A program made the position numbers and the translations under genes. From Citrus sinensis (lineage: Eukaryota; Streptophyta; Magnoliopsida; Sapindales; Rutaceae), in assembly GCF_022201045.2 (NCBI RefSeq), contig NC_068562.1, forward strand, positions 2,232,001 to 2,296,000: DNA of 64,000 nt, written 5' to 3'. Numbering within the stretch: position 1 is the first letter of the stretch; every line of letters begins with the position of its first letter. Of the stretch, positions 59,655-64,000 are shown piece after piece. A model generated the notes under the pieces. That model was not told the origin of the DNA and ran no database searches. It was given only the letters and a program-made list of their open reading frames with translations.

Positions 59655-61390
59655 TTATATCAAATAAAAGTCTCTCGGCATCTTCAAATAAATAAAAAAA
59701 GAACAAGACCAAATTTTGAATATTTTAGGGGTTCAAATTTGCAATAACCAAATCCTACCTCTTCTCTCCAAAAGCTCATAAACAATCATTCAGCGTTGTC
59801 AAAAAATATTTTAACAGTCTTTTCACGAAATTTCAATTTTATCAAAATACAATATAAAGATGCCCAAATCTCAGAAGAAAACAAGGGGCCCACAACTAGA
59901 TGTATCTCTGAGCCCCTTCAGCTCCCTAACAATCCCAGATTCACCAAATTACAACTGAACTAAATGGAAAATGTGAGAAAGTACGTCACCATGACTAAAA
60001 GCTTCTGCTCTGCTCTCACTTAAAATAAATGAATGAGCAAAGAAACTCTATATTAATATTAGTTAAAGGAACTTGTAACAGAAAATTAACTAATGGCCTA
60101 TATAAAACAGTTCAGAATGACATTGAAAAAAATATGATGCTGAGTAACGATTTAAAAGAGGCGACAACATGCTACGGTGAATATCAACGGAAAAAATGAA
60201 ACCAAAAATGGAAGAGGACCAAATTTTGAATTCGTCAATACATATAAAAAATCTAAAATAAAACCAGAAGATGGTCGAGTTACAGGAATGCAATAACCAA
60301 ACCATTTACTTGCATGTTCATAAATTAAAGATCAACTAAAATTAGAACACTTGAAAATGGATTCCAATAAGATTAAATCACCTCAATAAAGCACACTGCC
60401 TCAAAGTGCTGGACTGGTAATACTAAATATGGACGAGTCACTGAGAAAGACTGCTGCAACAAAAAGGACGAATCTCTGCAGGCTAATCATTCATTGATAC
60501 AGAATAATTTTAGCTTCCCATCGATCATTTATTATTACAAAACTCCTGCCGACCAGTTACTGCAACTTCAGATTATCCCAAGCATTAATCCGTCAGAATT
60601 CAACATGGAATACATTTTGGTGGAAGCTTCAAAAAATTTGAACTCTGGATTTGAGGACATTCTTCACTCTCCATGACATATCAAGACAAAATTTACGCGG
60701 CAACACAAGCCAACAGAGTACCAAATATCTTGTTCAGCCATCAATAACAAAAATAAAATGGCACAAATTGATATCTCCACAATGTCTAACTTGAAAATGA
60801 AAGGTAGTCTCAATTTTCAACAGAAATAGACAAAGCAAAAGAAACAACCAAAATCGTAAACTAAACATCTTGATAAGATAGTTTAGAAAATTGATCATGA
60901 ATAACGAACTAGTGATCAAATTCATCATCTGAATAATGCCACAAATAATACAAAGGATGCAATGACACATTGCTTCATATGCAAAACTTTTATGCAAATT
61001 TCGTGAGTGCAATTGAGATGTGAATATGGAAAAGTTCTGAAGTTGCAAGAGGACTACTATTGCTTGCTGAAACTATTAGCATTGTAATTGGTTGCTGACA
61101 CATCTCAGTACAGTTGGAGTAGTAAGACCAATGATTCTGCAATTTGTAATTATGACATATGAGATCAAAGGGAATTATGTGATGTTGGTTATATATGCCT
61201 TTTACACCAAAGTAGGTGTGTGTATATATGTATACACCATACCGGCCATCCATCATAGGTAAAACCAAATTTCATGGTACCTTTCAAAATCAAAAGTCAG
61301 ACGATGTTGCCATGAACTCCTCATTGCCAAATTTTGTGTTTTAACTGTCAATAAGAAATATCCATACATGCATAGTCAGATATACTTGAT
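59655..61390. other. Intergenic or untranslated region
   Basis: No protein of more than local length is recognisable on either strand. The stretch from about 59850 onward may be the 3' part of the minus-strand transcription unit listed next, since its composition is less AT-extreme than the flanks, but no splice or poly(A) structure can be fixed. Confidence 0.4.
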
Positions 61391-61392
61391 AA

Positions 61393-62520
61393 TCAAAACC
61401 TAATACACCATAATTTTAAGCTCTGTACCAACTGCTTGAAGATGAATGATTGCAGAAGCATTATATACTGCATTATACCTCCAACGGACTTGTTAAATGT
61501 AAATATTACCTGCAATTGAGCTAACGATAGCCAATGATGTGGATTGGGCAGCACGAAAAATTGAAAGAGAACAAAAAAAGGGAAGACACAGGCACAGCGG
61601 AGGGGAGAACCCGGGCAATCCCCGTGCGATCTCCCCTCGAAAACCAGAAAACTTCGAATTTTTATTAAGAATATGGGGTGACCTGCCATGCAAGCGCACC
61701 TGCATGGCAAAGGTCGGATGACAGAGATTAACCAGGGTTCACTCAGCTCTACCAATTCAGGAGCCTTTTTAGCCCCTACATCTTATACATCCATGTACAA
61801 GACAATTCAACTTCGATCTTCGATTTCCTCCACTCAATTTACATAGATCGACATCGTTCTTATGTGCCATGGCAATTCCACGAGATTTCAGCAGCTTCAA
61901 TCAGCTATCAGTAAGATCGTCCATCCACAACGCGCCCGCTCTGACGCAAGCAAAAACCAAGCACATGAATATATAATAGCAAAAATCAACTTCAAAGTTA
62001 ATCATAACATAAAGTAACTTAAAATTTAAATTTAAATTACCTGTCACCGGCATATGCCATCATTAATAAAACTGACGACGATTATTATCAGCCGCGATAA
62101 GAGATCCGCATAAGATCTATGAACCTACAGATGCAACAACATCATCAGAAAATATAAAACATACATAACACGAAAATAGATCAAATCCGGCTACAAACCT
62201 TCGATAAATTCCAAGGCCATGCCTTCAAATACGTATTTTCTGGTATCAAAACATAGATCGCCAGAAGATCGGACAGAATCTGAGAGCGAGGAGCAAAGTA
62301 TTTTTCTGGTATCAAAACATAGATCGCCAGACGATCGGACAGAATCCGAGAGCAAGCAGCACAGACTAGAAGCCATCGACGGTTGATCAGAATAAAACTG
62401 AATGAAACGAAAGCAGAGAAGATCAAAATAGCGGTAGGTAAACGGAAAGAACGATGTCCAATGAATGACATAAAGAAGAGGAGCCTTGTTTTAATATATG
62501 ATCTGTTGAATGCAACGGAC
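61393..62520 (-). ncRNA. Putative spliced transcription unit without a recognisable protein
   Basis: On the minus strand there are plausible splice sites (donor AAG|GTTTGT at about 62207, acceptor CTGTAG at about 62132, donor ACAG|GTAATT at about 62040, acceptor GCGTCAG at about 61944) bounding GC-richer blocks, as in a leader with introns. Short frames are present: one of 61 codons at 62376-62191 that spans a tandem 66-bp repeat, and one of 33 codons at 61870-61769 with a good start context (GCCATGGC) and a Cys-rich end CLVHGCIRCRG. Two strong hairpins follow at about 61600-61700. It may be a long non-coding RNA, a small-peptide gene, or the 5' leader of a gene I failed to recognise. Confidence 0.35.
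62235..62366. repeat. Tandem duplication, 66-bp unit, two copies
   Basis: Two units with TCTGGTATCAAAACATAG, then ATCGCCAGA.GATCGGACAG differ at only a few positions. They lie in the leader of the putative minus-strand transcript. Confidence 0.85.
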
Positions 62521-63603
62521 GGACAGGATTAAAGAAAGAGTAGATGTCAGATCGACGGATGTGATGCATCTAACGTGCCTTGTTCGGTGAAGTGTTTGTG
62601 TTTGTCTAGGATTGACCGCCTCGTTTGAGCTGGATACACATCAGCCGCTGAGCTGACCATGTGAAACACAACGCGCGCGCCTGCAGCGCCACTGGAAGGA
62701 GATTTTTTATTGTGGCCTTTTGTGGCAGGAACTGTAAAGCCCATCCCGTACAAGCAGAACAGCATCTCAATTTTAAAATGTCACTCAATTCGTGTTCCAA
62801 TCCCTCATATTAAATAATAAATAAATGAAAATTAGGATTTAATTTGATGATAAATTTTGAAAACTCATTACGAGGCATTGACAGTTTGATAATTGAGGTA
62901 CGGTCTAGAGTGAAGTGGTCAAAGCTCTCCCAAATTATAAAAAGTAAATTTAAAAATAAATATGAGTTGGGCCTATACATATATTGGGTAAAACAATTTA
63001 TTGAATTTACAAAGAACTGACGACCCACTAATAAACACTAAACACAGTTACGATAAAGTAGAAAAAATATTTCAACTCTAAAATAAAACAGAAACAACTA
63101 GATTGGAAAACTTGGCTTAAGATTTAAATGGACATGTTCGTATAAATCCTAATTATAGGATTCAGACTAACAGTAATGCTCTGTTTATACAAGGAAGGGA
63201 AAAGTTTATTTATAATCCGAACTGATATACATTTAAATAAATTCGTGAAAATAGTTAACTATAAAACCAATCAATGACATCTAAACGGACATAGCCAGAT
63301 ACCAATTGCAGGCTGACATCTAAACGGCACAGTTTTGTCTTTGTTACTGGATTCACAAGCTAGGATTTTGACGCGTAGTGAGCGGTGATTCATTTGAAAT
63401 GGGAAATTTTCAGATCTGACACGTACTACGTGATTGATAAAACTCTGGAGTCTGAACCATACTTTGTATTAGATCTGGGCAGGTTGTCGAATAGGGTGCC
63501 CATGATGGGCTGCCCCGATCCAACCTATATTGAAGAAAATACCACTTCGGCAATTTCTACCAGTAGCGTAGTTATAAAGAAAAGTTGAGGGGAAGTTGAA
63601 TGA
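62521..63603. other. Intergenic region
   Basis: AT-rich. A 67-codon frame at 63385-63588 has no recognisable domain and no splice context. Nothing else is supported. Confidence 0.4.
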
Positions 63604-64000
63604 TGTTGAATTTTGCTAATTTCTCTTCCTCTCTTTCATCTTCTCTCATAGCAGAGTAACAAGATGCAGAGAGCATGGATTATAAAGAATGCAACCTTAT
63701 AGGTAAAGGCAGAGAGGAATGCAAGAGAAATAATAATTATATAGTTTTTGAGAACTCTATAATTCATTTCAAGTAAGTCTTAACATTGTAATTTGAGAAA
63801 GCTTTCCGAATTTGTGATTTCCCATCAAATTGAACTGTGATTCAACCTTGGTTCTTCCACTTCCGCATCCACTTTCACATGCAACAGATAAGAATTCAGG
63901 TAATTGTTTTTGAATTCATGGAGCATGCTATATATTCTGGCATTGGTATCAGAACCAGCTTAGGGTGCTTTTTTTTTTTTTTTTTCCAATGCGTTTGAAA
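63604..64000 (+). mobile_element. Edge of a copia-like LTR retroelement (fossil, cut by the window end)
   Basis: A primer-binding site TGGTATCAGA, complementary to the 3' end of initiator tRNA-Met, lies at 63944-63953, one base after a CA at 63941-63942. A plausible LTR starts with TG near 63604, about 340 bp. This fits a Ty1/copia-type left LTR with the internal part beginning at the window edge. Only the LTR and primer site are in view, so completeness and age cannot be judged. Confidence 0.45.

Noticed and set aside
62547-62800. Minus-strand frames of 72 and 64 codons
   Set aside because: Overlapping frames without domain, start context or splice sites.

Overview
This is nuclear DNA of a flowering plant, almost certainly a eudicot. 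The evidence is AT-rich intergenic DNA, short AT-rich introns with plant-type splice sites, plant gene families (RADIALIS-like SANT protein, plant VPS39, AE7-like, AP-3 sigma), cytosolic tRNAs without encoded CCA, and a plant set of mobile elements (MULEs, a hAT, SINEs, MITEs, a copia-type LTR). A Sapindales/Citrus-like genome is my guess, but it cannot be proved from the sequence alone. There is no sign of an operon, phage, CRISPR array or bacterial insert.

Layout. 0.7-8.8 kb (+): NOL6/NRAP (UTP22), 26 exons, with a telo-box/site II promoter and two GC-AG introns. 10.4-12.7 kb (-): a Maf-like nucleotide pyrophosphatase, 9 exons. 14.2-14.6 kb (-): a RADIALIS-like SANT protein. 15-18 kb: intergenic, with a complete SINE and a tRNA-Gln(CUG). 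18.5-24.2 kb (+): PYROXD2-like oxidoreductase copy A, 16 exons. 25.8-33.4 kb (+): VPS39, 12 exons. 33.9-34.7 kb (-): an intronless METTL21-like methyltransferase. 37.0-38.8 kb (+): AP-3 sigma, 7 exons. 39.4-46.2 kb (-): PYROXD2-like copy B, 16 exons, with a foldback MITE in intron 6. 46.5 kb (-): a tRNA with anticodon UAU. 47.4-49.4 kb: a deleted MULE with a 9-bp target duplication. 49.6-51.6 kb (+): an AE7-like cytosolic Fe-S assembly gene whose first intron looks U12-type with AT-AA ends. 52.3-54.1 kb: a MULE-type MITE next to a hAT element. 54.4-56.1 kb (-): a SEC14 (CRAL-TRIO) lipid-transfer protein. 57.5 and 59.5 kb: two small MITEs of one family. 58.1 kb (+): a small basic protein of unknown function. 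59.2 kb: a tRNA-like hairpin. 61.4-62.5 kb (-): a probable transcribed unit without a recognisable protein. 63.6-64.0 kb: the edge of a copia-like LTR element.

With spliced exons traced by hand, all nine recognised multi-exon genes keep an open frame from ATG to stop (NOL6 1055 aa, Maf 233, RL 92, PYROXD2-A 565, VPS39 1004, AP-3 sigma 166, PYROXD2-B 562, AE7-like 156, SEC14 282). The genes are mostly unrelated housekeeping functions. VPS39 (HOPS) and AP-3 sigma both act on trafficking to the vacuole, but their proximity is probably chance. The two PYROXD2 copies converge and bracket VPS39, the methyltransferase and AP-3 sigma. I found no wholly new biological system. The most unusual items are the AT-AA intron, the matched PYROXD2 pair, the deleted MULE with its GC-rich repeat block, and the unexplained unit at 61.4-62.5 kb.
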